The notes: a model not told the origin generated them from the letters alone. 12,807 bases of DNA from Klebsiella pneumoniae (GCA_943325355.2 CALPPA020000025.1:1-12807); one strand, 5' to 3'. Numbered from the stretch's first letter, positions 1 to 5,850 are shown. Numbers and translations are program-made.

Positions 1-377
1 ATGAAATGATCTCGAACCCGTTGATCCACACCTTTATAATGCCCGCAAAGAATGATGATATTTTCATACATCGACATTGTGTTGGCCATTTTTTGGTTCA
101 AAGTTTCTCCGTCAGGCGACATATATATGATTTCGTCATACGTTCTTTCGTTTTTTAAATGCGTGATGCAATCGTCAATAGGCTGAATGTTCATTACCAT
201 TCCTGCTCCGCCACCATAAGGATAATCATCAACACTCTTCTGCTTGTTAGTGGTATAATCCCGAAGATTATGAAAATGAACTTCCACAATTCCTTTGTCG
301 ATGGCGCGTTTCATCATCGAAGCCTCAAACGGACTTCGCAATAATTCTGGGAGAACGGTTATAATATCTATTCGCAT
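1..377 (-). CDS. trmD: tRNA (guanine37-N1)-methyltransferase TrmD, C-terminus beyond window
   Basis: TrmD is a SPOUT-class enzyme that methylates N1 of G37, next to the anticodon of a subset of tRNAs, using S-adenosylmethionine; this prevents +1 frameshifting. The reverse strand encodes about 125 residues starting [13 protein letters not shown], with no stop before the window edge. Visible family signatures are the start ([20 protein letters not shown]), the loop [15 protein letters not shown] and, near the edge, [11 protein letters not shown], which matches the knotted SAM-binding region (usually GHYEGxDERV). The remaining roughly 100 residues, including the C-terminal tRNA-binding domain, should lie before base 1. 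The start is the ATG at 377-375; a -7 box 20 bases upstream supports it. It lies 47 bases downstream of the DUF1569 gene on the same strand. The identification is firm; only the truncation limits it. Confidence 0.95.
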   Translation of the reverse strand, partial: MRIDIITVLPELLRSPFEASMMKRAIDKGIVEVHFHNLRDYTTNKQKSVDDYPYGGGAGMVMNIQPIDDCITHLKNERTYDEIIYMSPDGETLNQKMANTMSMYENIIILCGHYKGVDQRVRDHF

Positions 378-396
378 TTTTTTATTTTCTATTTTG

Positions 397-404
397 CAAA
401 GTTA
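397..404 (-). promoter_or_regulatory. -7 promoter box for trmD
   Basis: TAACTTTG on the minus strand matches the Bacteroidota -7 consensus TAnnTTTG and lies 20 bases before the trmD ATG. No TTG (-33) is seen at the expected 17-20 bases upstream, so this is a one-box match. It suggests trmD can be transcribed separately from the DUF1569 gene. Confidence 0.4.
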
Positions 405-424
405 GGGTTATAAAAATTAAAATA

Positions 425-868
425 CTAAGCGCCAAACTGTCTCAAATGATGATCCATATGATTCCACATTAATTTGTCCCAATCTTCAAATGTCATTTTT
501 CCCCAAAACGGATGGTCAGTAACTTTTATAGCTTCGTGACCGCTGGCAAATCGACTAAAATTGTCTATTAATTCTTTTTGAACTGTTTCAAAATTGAAAT
601 TTTCTTTATAAATAAATTCAGGAGCCGTTGGACTGTTTTTTTGAAATTCCGAATTGAAAACTTTGTTTTTCATCATTCGTCCCAAAAACCGCATTAAGAA
701 ATTTATTTTTAATGTCTTTTCTCCAAAAGCAACAATTATTGTATCGTTGGTGTGCTTCATCATTTGATCAACCGACATTTTGCCCCAAATCGCTTTGCTA
801 GATGAAGTTAGCGATTCGATTCTAATAATTATTTGGGCATTTTCAGCTTTGCCATAAATAGATTTCAT
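425..868 (-). CDS. DUF1569 family protein (DinB-like fold)
   Basis: A 147-residue protein of the DUF1569 family, which belongs to the DinB/YfiT-like four-helix superfamily of probable metal-binding proteins; no reaction is established for it. Recognition rests on the C-terminal block HPFWGKMTFEDWDKLMWNHMDHHLRQFG (written with its gaps: HPFWGKMT at 119-126, then W-x-H-x-x-H-H-L-R-Q-F-G at 135-146). Histidines that could bind metal in this fold are H39 (MKHTNDT) and H137, H140 and H141. No signal peptide or membrane segment is seen, so it is probably cytoplasmic. The ATG at 868-866 is the only sensible start; a TATTTTTG box lies 25 bases upstream. The gene runs in the same direction as trmD, 47 bases away, but trmD seems to have its own promoter. 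The family is confident and the function unknown. Confidence 0.85.
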   Translation of the reverse strand: MKSIYGKAENAQIIIRIESLTSSSKAIWGKMSVDQMMKHTNDTIIVAFGEKTLKINFLMRFLGRMMKNKVFNSEFQKNSPTAPEFIYKENFNFETVQKELIDNFSRFASGHEAIKVTDHPFWGKMTFEDWDKLMWNHMDHHLRQFGA

Positions 869-892
869 AGTCTTTTTATTTTTGATTTATAT

Positions 893-900
893 CAAAAATA
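893..900 (-). promoter_or_regulatory. -7 promoter box for the DUF1569 gene
   Basis: TATTTTTG on the minus strand matches TAnnTTTG and ends 24 bases before the ATG. No TTG -33 element is found at the expected distance, so confidence is limited. Confidence 0.35.
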
Positions 901-934
901 CAATTATACTGTATTCATTCTGTAAATTATGAAT

Positions 935-942
935 TAAATTTG
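935..942 (+). promoter_or_regulatory. Orphan promoter-like box with A-rich leader
   Basis: TAAATTTG is followed by tatttcaataaataaaaa, the same layout as the leaders before the genes at 2611 and 3604 (TAAATnTGcannTCAATAAA...). Here no open reading frame follows; the repeat element beginning at 980 comes next. It may be a promoter remnant, or it may feed a long leader into the thioesterase gene. Confidence 0.3.
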
Positions 943-979
943 TATTTCAATAAATAAAAATAGAAAACATAATATACCC

Positions 980-1108
980 AGCTCCGCAATCCCGAAATTT
1001 CGTGACTAACTTTGAGGTAATGACTTTCGGTTTTCAACCGATTTTGTTTTTAGTTATTCAATTTCTATTTCACCCAGCTCCTCAAATTCTCCCGCTGTTT
1101 GAATCTCC
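980..1108. repeat. Non-coding repeat element, copy 1 (~130 bp)
   Basis: This fills most of the 308-base gap between the DUF1569 gene and the thioesterase gene. It starts AGCTCCGCAA and contains a 64-base block (1009-1072) that aligns without gaps to 1782-1845 with 56 identical positions. Its left part holds the palindrome CGAAATTTCG (993-1002). The sequence acccagctcc at 976-985 recurs at 1072-1081, just after the core block. The right end (CTCAAA...TGTTTGAATCTCC) looks like a decayed version of copy 2's right arm, so the copies have similar lengths. No protein is likely; the short reading frame through it is not coding. Confidence 0.65.
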
Positions 1109-1140
1109 AAAAAATAATTTTATAAACTATCTTGAAAAAT

Positions 1141-1148
1141 TATATTTG
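1141..1148 (+). promoter_or_regulatory. -7 promoter box for the thioesterase gene
   Basis: TATATTTG matches TAnnTTTG and lies 28 bases before the ATG at 1177, a typical distance for this phylum. No good -33 TTG stands 17-20 bases upstream. Confidence 0.4.
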
Positions 1149-1176
1149 TATAATCTTATAATTTTAAAAACCAACT

Positions 1177-1725
1177 ATGAACACTATTTTCAAAACTGTA
1201 AGTTCTTCTCATATCAGTATTTCACAATTGATGTTGCCTTCGCATACCAATTTTAGTGGCAAAATTCACGGCGGTTTCATTTTGTCGTTGCTCGATCAAA
1301 TTGCGTTTGCTTGCGCCTCCAAATTTTCGGGAAATTATTGTGTAACGGCTTCTGTCGATACTGTCAATTTCTTGAAGCCTATTGAAGTTGGCGAACTCGT
1401 GACTATGAAAGCCAGTGTAAATTATGTGGGCAAAAGCTCGATGGTTATAGGCATTCGAGTGGAGGCTGAAAACATCCAAACTGGAGTTGTCAAGCATTGC
1501 AATTCTTCTTATTTTACGATGGTTTCTAAAGACAAAGAAGGCAATAATGCTAGAGTTCCAGGTTTGCTACTCTCTAATGCTGATGATATCAGACGTTTTC
1601 AAAACTGTTTAAAGCATCTCGCATTAAAAAAAGAAATCAGTGCCCAAAATCCTACTACCAATTTTGATTCTATTGAATCTATTTTGAGTTCTAATTTGTA
1701 TAATGTGAAGTTGGAATTACAGTAA
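1177..1725 (+). CDS. Acyl-CoA thioesterase (hotdog fold, YciA/BACH-like)
   Basis: A 182-residue single hotdog-domain protein that probably hydrolyses acyl-CoA to free fatty acid and CoA in the cytoplasm. The diagnostic stretch is HTNFSGKIHGGFILSLLDQ (residues 23-41): in the YciA/BACH family the Asn after Thr (N25), the Gly pair (G32-G33) and the Asp in the central helix (D40) form the active-site region. The strand pattern that follows (TASVDTVNFLKPIEVGELV, then VGKSSMVIGIRVEAEN and SSYFTMV) is typical. The last ~65 residues are not conserved in my recollection of the family, so the chain is somewhat long. The ATG at 1177 is chosen because it follows a TAnnTTTG box and begins just before the first strand. 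It stands alone between two copies of a non-coding repeat. Chain-length preference cannot be told from sequence. Confidence 0.85.
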   Translation: MNTIFKTVSSSHISISQLMLPSHTNFSGKIHGGFILSLLDQIAFACASKFSGNYCVTASVDTVNFLKPIEVGELVTMKASVNYVGKSSMVIGIRVEAENIQTGVVKHCNSSYFTMVSKDKEGNNARVPGLLLSNADDIRRFQNCLKHLALKKEISAQNPTTNFDSIESILSSNLYNVKLELQ

Positions 1726-1762
1726 TTGTATTTTAATCTAAAGGCTATTTTGGCTCCTTGGC

Positions 1763-1892
1763 AGCTCCGCAAAGTTTTCCGACTTTAAGGTTATGACATT
1801 CGGTTTTCAACCCATTTTGTTTTACGTTATTTAATTTCTATGTCAGTCACTGACTGATGAACACAGCCTCAAAGTCCGATACTTTGCGGAGC
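1763..1892. repeat. Non-coding repeat element, copy 2, with terminal inverted repeats
   Basis: The left arm 1764-1790 and right arm 1867-1892 are inverted repeats: the outer 12 bases (GCTCCGCAAAGT and ACTTTGCGGAGC) pair perfectly, and after a short mismatch the inner GACTTTaAGG pairs with CCtCAAAGTC, giving arms of about 26-27 bases. The core 1782-1845 is the 64-base block shared with copy 1. A further small palindrome, GTCAGT-C-ACTGAC, lies at 1842-1854. No transposase gene and no obvious flanking target duplication are seen. It could be a MITE-like element or one of the palindromic intergenic repeats common in flavobacteria. Confidence 0.7.
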
Positions 1893-1968
1893 GAGAATCA
1901 TAAAGTATTCAAAAATGTATTGATTTACCGTTTTATATTGGTGAATTTTGGTATTCAAAACTCATACT

Positions 1969-2505
1969 ATGAAAAAGAAAATACTAGTTTTGGGAAGTGC
2001 AGCACTCCTCACAGCGACTTTATTTGCTATGAATTCTTGCTCTTCTATTCCCAATAGAGCAAACCCAATTCAAAAATTTGACAAGGAAAAATATTTAGGT
2101 AAATGGTACGAAATAGCAAGACTGGATTTTGTGTTTGAAAAAAATTTAAATAACACCACCGCCGAATATTCATTAAACGATGATGGCAGTATTAAAGTAG
2201 CAAATAAGGGTTACAATTATATAAAAAATAAAAATGTAGAATCAATAGGGAAGGCAAAGTTTGTGAATGACTCCAATGAGGGAAGATTAAAAGTTTCCTT
2301 TTTTGGTCCATTTTATTCGGGATATAATATACTGGCAATAGATTCCGAGTATAAATATGTTTTAGTTGTGGGCAAAAATATCAAGTACATGTGGTTGCTT
2401 TCACGTGATAAAACAATGCCCGAAAACACTAAAGAAAAATATTTAAAAATAGCGAAAGATTTAGGTTTCGATACTTCTGCGCTAATTTGGGTAAAACATG
2501 ATTAA
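1969..2505 (+). CDS. Lipocalin family lipoprotein (Blc-like)
   Basis: A 178-residue bacterial lipocalin, a beta-barrel that binds small hydrophobic ligands; E. coli Blc, its best-known relative, is an outer-membrane lipoprotein with affinity for lysophospholipids. The start is the ATG at 1969: it gives a lipoprotein signal MKKKILVLGSAALLTATLF ending at Cys24 (AMNSC; the Asn makes the lipobox imperfect). An upstream TTG at 1948 in frame would only add seven residues before the signal and is rejected. The lipocalin motif GKWYEIARLD is at 44-53 with its invariant Gly-x-Trp. The C-terminal part has the Blc-type MWLLSRDKTMPENTKEKYL followed by GFDTSALIWVKHD. Length fits the family. It is monocistronic between a repeat and an independent promoter; no clean -7 box was found upstream. 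Confidence 0.9.
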   Translation: MKKKILVLGSAALLTATLFAMNSCSSIPNRANPIQKFDKEKYLGKWYEIARLDFVFEKNLNNTTAEYSLNDDGSIKVANKGYNYIKNKNVESIGKAKFVNDSNEGRLKVSFFGPFYSGYNILAIDSEYKYVLVVGKNIKYMWLLSRDKTMPENTKEKYLKIAKDLGFDTSALIWVKHD

Positions 2506-2578
2506 ATTTGTTTTGGTAAAAGGAACCTTCATTTACTAAACCCATTTCGTGAGAATTTTCAAATTCTTTATTTAATTC

Positions 2579-2613
2579 GTAAATATGCATTTCAATAAAA
2601 AACAATAAAAATG
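2579..2613 (+). promoter_or_regulatory. Promoter and A-rich leader of the dehydrogenase gene (twin 1)
   Basis: TAAATATG (2580-2587), one base off the TAnnTTTG consensus, is followed by a leader that runs directly into the ATG. Across 35 bases it differs at only three positions from 3572-3606, and the last 22 bases (2592-2613) are identical. The A-rich stretch before the ATG replaces a Shine-Dalgarno site. Confidence 0.5.
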
Positions 2614-3453
2614 AAACAGATAGGCTGGATAGGTCTTGGCAATATGGGGACACCAATGGCTAGCAACTTGTCAAAGGCAGGTTTTCCATTAACAGTATTC
2701 AACAGAAGTACTGAAAAAGCAAAACCGTTTGAAAATACCAATGTTAGAATTGCCCAAAACATCACGGAATTAGTCACTCAATCCGACATTATTTTTACTA
2801 TGTTGAGCAATGATGAAGCGGTAGCGATGGTCTATGACGAAATTCTGGGGATGGAAGCCGCAGAAGGCAAGCTTTTTATTGATATGAGTACGATTTCGGA
2901 ACAACTTTGTGTGAGTATTGCTCAAAGATTGAAACAAATAAACGCTTCATTTCTTGATGCTCCCGTTGCAGGAAGCACGCAACCCGCAGCCAATGGAACC
3001 TTGACCATTATGGTGGGAGGTGATGCTGCTGATCTAAGTATTGCATTGCCTTATTTTGAAAAATTGGGAAAATTTATCAAGCATACAGGCCCAAATGGGA
3101 AAGGAATTGCGACCAAATTGAGCGTGAATTATTACCTCTCTATTCTGTATTTGGGATTAGCAGAAACGGTATTATTTGCCGAAAATAATGGTATTGATCG
3201 CTCTGATTTATTAGAAATCATCAACGAAAGTGCCTGCGGAAGCGGTGCTTCGAAGGTGAAAACGCCAATGCTGATAAACGAAGATTACAGTCCCGCCTTT
3301 GCCTTGAGTTTAATGTATAAAGACATACTTTTAGCTCAAAAAAACGGAGTGAATTTTCCTTTAACGGCTGCAATAATTGAGACTTACACCCAAGCTTTGA
3401 ATTCGGGAATGGGAAATCAGGATGTAATTTCGATTATTAAATATTTGAAATAA
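2611..3453 (+). CDS. NAD(P)-dependent beta-hydroxyacid dehydrogenase (3-hydroxyisobutyrate dehydrogenase-like)
   Basis: A 280-residue soluble oxidoreductase of the beta-hydroxyacid dehydrogenase family, which interconverts short hydroxy acids (3-hydroxyisobutyrate, tartronate semialdehyde, glyoxylate or succinic semialdehyde) with their oxo forms. The N-terminal Rossmann fold shows GLGNMG (8-13) and VFNRSTEKA (29-37). The substrate loop is DAPVAGSTQPAANGT (117-130); many relatives have DAPVSGG, so the Ala-Gly-Ser version is a variant resembling glyoxylate reductase-type members. The catalytic Lys is K169 in GKGIATKLSVNYY, with N173 following. A helical C-terminal domain ends at SIIKYLK. The cofactor is uncertain: Asn31-Arg32 after the second strand leaves NADP possible. 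Its leader matches that of the next gene, which may mean similar expression. The substrate cannot be assigned. Confidence 0.87.
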   Translation: MKQIGWIGLGNMGTPMASNLSKAGFPLTVFNRSTEKAKPFENTNVRIAQNITELVTQSDIIFTMLSNDEAVAMVYDEILGMEAAEGKLFIDMSTISEQLCVSIAQRLKQINASFLDAPVAGSTQPAANGTLTIMVGGDAADLSIALPYFEKLGKFIKHTGPNGKGIATKLSVNYYLSILYLGLAETVLFAENNGIDRSDLLEIINESACGSGASKVKTPMLINEDYSPAFALSLMYKDILLAQKNGVNFPLTAAIIETYTQALNSGMGNQDVISIIKYLK

Positions 3454-3571
3454 TAATGATAAATATGGACTGGGTTTCTCTATTCAGATTCATATTGAGA
3501 ACAAACGATTTGGTTTAAAGTTGGATGTCAAAACGGGTTTTTGAAATCAACACAAATAACTAATATTTTTT

Positions 3572-3606
3572 GTAAATTTGCACCTCAATAAAAAACAATA
3601 AAAATG
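3572..3606 (+). promoter_or_regulatory. Promoter and A-rich leader of the prolyl isomerase gene (twin 2)
   Basis: TAAATTTG (3573-3580) fits the -7 consensus exactly and is followed by a leader ending in the ATG at 3604. It matches 32 of 35 bases of 2579-2613. No TTG is found at the usual -33 distance. Confidence 0.55.
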
Positions 3607-4536
3607 GAAAACGGAATATATGCTAAATTCAACACCTCAAAAGGGTCAATTTTAGTAAAACTGACACACGATTTAACTCCTGGAACTGTAGGGAATTTTG
3701 TTGCTCTTGCAGAAGGAAATATGGAGAATAAAGTAAAACCTCAAGGGGTAAAATTCTATGATGGATTAAAATTTCATAGAGTAATTCCAGATTTTATGAT
3801 TCAAGGAGGATGTCCGCAAGGAACGGGAACTGGAGATCCAGGATACAAATTTGATGACGAGTTTCACCAAGATTTGCGTCACGATGCACCTGGAGTTTTA
3901 TCTATGGCAAATTCAGGTCCAGGAAGCAACGGTTCTCAATTTTTTATAACCCATGTTGCAACACCTTGGTTAGATAATAAACATACTGTTTTTGGAAATG
4001 TAATCGAAGGTCAAGATGTTGTTGATGCAGTTGCTCAAGGTGATATTTTAGAATCGGTTGAAATTCTAAGAGTTGGAGATGAAGCTAAAAACTGGAATGC
4101 CATTGAAGCTTTCGTAGGTTTGAAAGGTGCTAGACTTAAACGTGCTGCAGCTTTAAAAGCAGAATCAGAAGCAAAAATGGAAAAATTGGCTGCTGGTTTC
4201 GAAAAAACAGAAAGTGGTTTGCGTTACCAATTCATCCAAAAAGGAGACGGAAAACAGGCAGAGAACGGAAAAACTGTTTCTGTACATTATGAAGGTTCAT
4301 TAGAAAACGGAAAAGTTTTTGATTCTTCTTATCCAAGAAAAAAACCAATCGAATTCAAATTAGGAATAGGTCAAGTTATCGAAGGATGGGACGAAGGAAT
4401 CGCTTTATTGAAAGTAGGTGACAAAGCTCGATTCGTTATTCCATCTGATTTAGGATATGGTCCAGCTGGAGCAGGAGGAGTGATTCCGCCAAACGCAACT
4501 TTGATTTTCGATGTAGAATTGATGGACGTGAAGTAA
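3604..4536 (+). CDS. Cyclophilin-FKBP fusion peptidyl-prolyl isomerase
   Basis: A 310-residue protein joining two unrelated prolyl cis-trans isomerase domains. Residues ~5-157 are a cyclophilin: KFHRVIPDFMIQGG (56-69) holds the catalytic Arg59 and Gln67, followed by GSQFFIT (110-116) and PWLDNKHTVFG (121-131) with H127. Residues ~160-200 form a charged, probably helical linker (LKRAAALKAESEAKMEKLAAG). Residues ~203-310 are an FKBP domain: VSVHYEG (Y229), VFDSSY (F239, D240), GQVIEGWDEG (V258, I259, W262), LGYGPAGAGGVIPP (Y285) and IFDVEL (F303), matching the ligand pocket of FKBP12. There is no signal peptide, so it should act in the cytoplasm as a foldase or chaperone. A terminator follows at 4607. 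The domain assignment is firm; client proteins are unknown. Confidence 0.95.
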   Translation: MENGIYAKFNTSKGSILVKLTHDLTPGTVGNFVALAEGNMENKVKPQGVKFYDGLKFHRVIPDFMIQGGCPQGTGTGDPGYKFDDEFHQDLRHDAPGVLSMANSGPGSNGSQFFITHVATPWLDNKHTVFGNVIEGQDVVDAVAQGDILESVEILRVGDEAKNWNAIEAFVGLKGARLKRAAALKAESEAKMEKLAAGFEKTESGLRYQFIQKGDGKQAENGKTVSVHYEGSLENGKVFDSSYPRKKPIEFKLGIGQVIEGWDEGIALLKVGDKARFVIPSDLGYGPAGAGGVIPPNATLIFDVELMDVK

Positions 4537-4546
4537 AAAAGTGTTC

Positions 4547-4585
4547 AGTGGTCAGTTCCGATAGCTATCGGAATTAGTGGTCAGT
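4547..4585. repeat. Palindrome framed by a 10-bp direct repeat
   Basis: AGTGGTCAGT occurs at 4547-4556 and again at 4576-4585, and between and slightly overlapping them is the perfect 18-base palindrome TTCCGATAGCTATCGGAA (4556-4573). It lies just after the prolyl isomerase stop. It may be a dispersed intergenic repeat or a protein-binding site; nothing in the sequence decides. Confidence 0.6.
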
Positions 4586-4606
4586 GATTCGTTTTATAAA
4601 AAGAGG

Positions 4607-4640
4607 ATCCCAATATTTATATAGATATTGGGATTTTTTA
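4607..4640 (+). terminator. Rho-independent terminator of the prolyl isomerase gene
   Basis: ATCCCAATAT (4607-4616) pairs perfectly with ATATTGGGAT (4625-4634) around an 8-base loop, and the stem runs into TTTTTT. On the other strand a T run follows after four bases, so it could also stop transcription from the convergent gene at 4736-5293. Confidence 0.85.
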
Positions 4641-4651
4641 TGTCCATATTC

Positions 4652-4721
4652 GTCATTTCGACTAGCAAGAGAAATCTCATTTGATGCTCCCTTTATGAGA
4701 TTCCTCGTTCCTCGGAATGAC
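4652..4721. repeat. Intergenic inverted repeat (GTCATTTCGA type)
   Basis: GTCATTTCGA (4652-4661) and TCGGAATGAC (4712-4721) are inverted with one mismatch, and inner arms AATCTCAT (4673-4680) and ATGAGATT (4695-4702) pair perfectly. From memory, sequences beginning cgtcatttcga...gaaatctcat are frequent in flavobacterial intergenic DNA. It lies between convergent genes, 15 bases after the thioredoxin-like stop, and may form a large hairpin at the 3' end of that transcript. Confidence 0.65.
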
Positions 4722-4735
4722 AAATAAATGGATTA

Positions 4736-5293
4736 TTATTTTTTCCACTTAATACTACAACCCATACTTGGTTTTTGATTAGGATTGATGATTCTGTTGT
4801 AAAGCACGCCGTCAATGGCGCTACGCAAATCACTTCCACTTAATGGAATTCCGTTTCCAGGTCTACTATCGTCGAGTTTACCGTGATACACTAATTTATC
4901 TTGATTGTCAAATAGGAAGAAATCTGGTGTACAAACAGCATCATACGCTTTTGCCACATCTTGCTTTTCATCATATAAATAGGGAAATTCAAAATTATTT
5001 TCGAAAGCGAATTCAGTCATTAAGTCTGGTGCGTCCTGCGGAAAATTTAGAGCGTCATTACTTGATATTGCTGCTACACCAATACCTTGTACACGATAAT
5101 CATTAGCAATTAAAACCACCTCACGAATAACGTGATGCACAAACGGACAGCGGTTGCAGATAAACATAATGAGTGTTCCTTTTTCGCCTTTTATATCTGA
5201 AAAGGTGAAAGTATCAGCAGAATTGGTGTCTTTTAAATAAAATTCATGAGCAATAGTTCCAAGTGCTAGCATATTCGATTGGGTTTGTGACAT
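4736..5293 (-). CDS. Thioredoxin-fold / peroxiredoxin-like protein
   Basis: A 185-residue thioredoxin-fold protein of the AhpC/TSA-like group common in Bacteroidota. Residues 41-50 read LIMFICNRCP: a CxxC pair, C46 and C49, followed by Pro50. In classical thioredoxins the motif is CGPC; in relatives here it is usually CNHCPF. The cis-proline loop is CTPDFFLF (121-128), with a third Cys (C121) two residues before the Pro, and a fourth Cys lies near the end in MGCSIKWK (C179). No signal peptide is seen, so it should be cytoplasmic, acting as a thiol oxidoreductase or peroxidase; the reaction is not established. The ATG at 5293 is preferred over an in-frame TTG at 5305, because AAAGGT lies just before the ATG and homologous proteins begin near here. 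It diverges from the csaA-like gene. Confidence 0.85.
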   Translation of the reverse strand: MSQTQSNMLALGTIAHEFYLKDTNSADTFTFSDIKGEKGTLIMFICNRCPFVHHVIREVVLIANDYRVQGIGVAAISSNDALNFPQDAPDLMTEFAFENNFEFPYLYDEKQDVAKAYDAVCTPDFFLFDNQDKLVYHGKLDDSRPGNGIPLSGSDLRSAIDGVLYNRIINPNQKPSMGCSIKWKK

Positions 5294-5315
5294 TTTACCT
5301 TTCAATTTTAAAGTT

Positions 5316-5323
5316 TAAAGGTA
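5316..5323 (-). promoter_or_regulatory. Possible -7 box for the thioredoxin-like gene
   Basis: TACCTTTA on the minus strand differs from TAnnTTTG at the last base and lies 22 bases before the ATG. There is no -33 TTG at the right distance, so the call is weak. Confidence 0.25.
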
Positions 5324-5334
5324 AGAAAAAAGGA

Positions 5335-5362
5335 TTGTTTTAATTTGAAAACTGTAAATTTG
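5335..5362 (+). promoter_or_regulatory. Promoter of the csaA-like gene
   Basis: TTG (5335-5337), 17 bases, then TAAATTTG (5355-5362) fits the Bacteroidota -33/-7 pattern. The -7 box ends 32 bases before the ATG at 5395. Confidence 0.5.
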
Positions 5363-5394
5363 GAAAGCAAAAAAATTCAAATTTTAAACAAACG

Positions 5395-5730
5395 ATGGAT
5401 TTAACTTGGTCAGAATTCGAAAAAGTAGAAATGAGAGTAGGAACAATTCTTGAAGTCAATGATTTTCCAGAAGCTCGAAAACCCGCTTACCAACTCACAA
5501 TTGATTTTGGCTCAGAAATTGGTATTCGAAAAACTTCCGCTCAAATCACAAAACGGTATCAAAAAGAGGCGTTGATTAATAGACAAGTTGTAGCTGTTGT
5601 GAATTTTCCAAAGAAGCAAATCGGGAAATTTATGAGCGAGTGCCTAGTTTTGGGTTCAGTAGGCGAGGATAATGACATTGTATTGTTGCAACCTGATTTT
5701 GTAGTCGATAACGGATTGCTAATAGGATAA
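5395..5730 (+). CDS. csaA: CsaA-like tRNA-binding protein
   Basis: A 111-residue single-domain protein of the CsaA family, an OB-fold of the EMAP-II/Trbp111 type. Family members form homodimers that bind tRNA, and Bacillus CsaA has been reported to act as a chaperone with links to protein export. The match is nearly end to end: VEMRVGTILEVNDFPEARKP (11-30), LTIDFGSEIGIRKTSAQIT (34-52), NRQVVAVVNFPKKQIGKFMSE (62-82), and VLLQPDFVVDNGL (96-108). The length equals that of the family, with no extra domain. The ATG at 5395 follows a two-box promoter and an A/T-rich leader. It is transcribed away from the thioredoxin-like gene and appears monocistronic; no clear terminator follows. The in vivo role is not settled. 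Confidence 0.92.
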   Translation: MDLTWSEFEKVEMRVGTILEVNDFPEARKPAYQLTIDFGSEIGIRKTSAQITKRYQKEALINRQVVAVVNFPKKQIGKFMSECLVLGSVGEDNDIVLLQPDFVVDNGLLIG

Positions 5731-5850
5731 AAAGTTAATAAATTGCCTCGGTTGTATTTCAAGGTATTGGAAAATATCTAAGCAGAGCTAAAAGAAATTA
5801 AATCTAACATTAAAAATCCCAAAATTTCACCTCAGAGTTACTTTTTAACC

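Noticed and set aside
159..344. 61-residue open frame on the plus strand
   Set aside because: Lies within trmD on the opposite strand, which has clear family motifs.
1002..1256. 84-residue open frame on the plus strand
   Set aside because: Runs through the non-coding repeat and into the thioesterase gene in another frame; no family features or leader.
1948..1968. TTG start extending the lipocalin by seven residues
   Set aside because: It would place residues before an otherwise complete lipoprotein signal peptide.
1857..2057. 66-residue open frame crossing the right arm of repeat copy 2
   Set aside because: Overlaps the lipocalin signal sequence in a different frame and contains part of the repeat; no coding evidence.
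2552..2570. AGAATTT/AAATTCT hairpin after the lipocalin gene
   Set aside because: Short AT-only-type stem with almost no loop; not a credible terminator.
5294..5305. TTG start extending the thioredoxin-like protein by four residues
   Set aside because: The extension covers AAAGGT, which better serves as the leader of the ATG at 5293.
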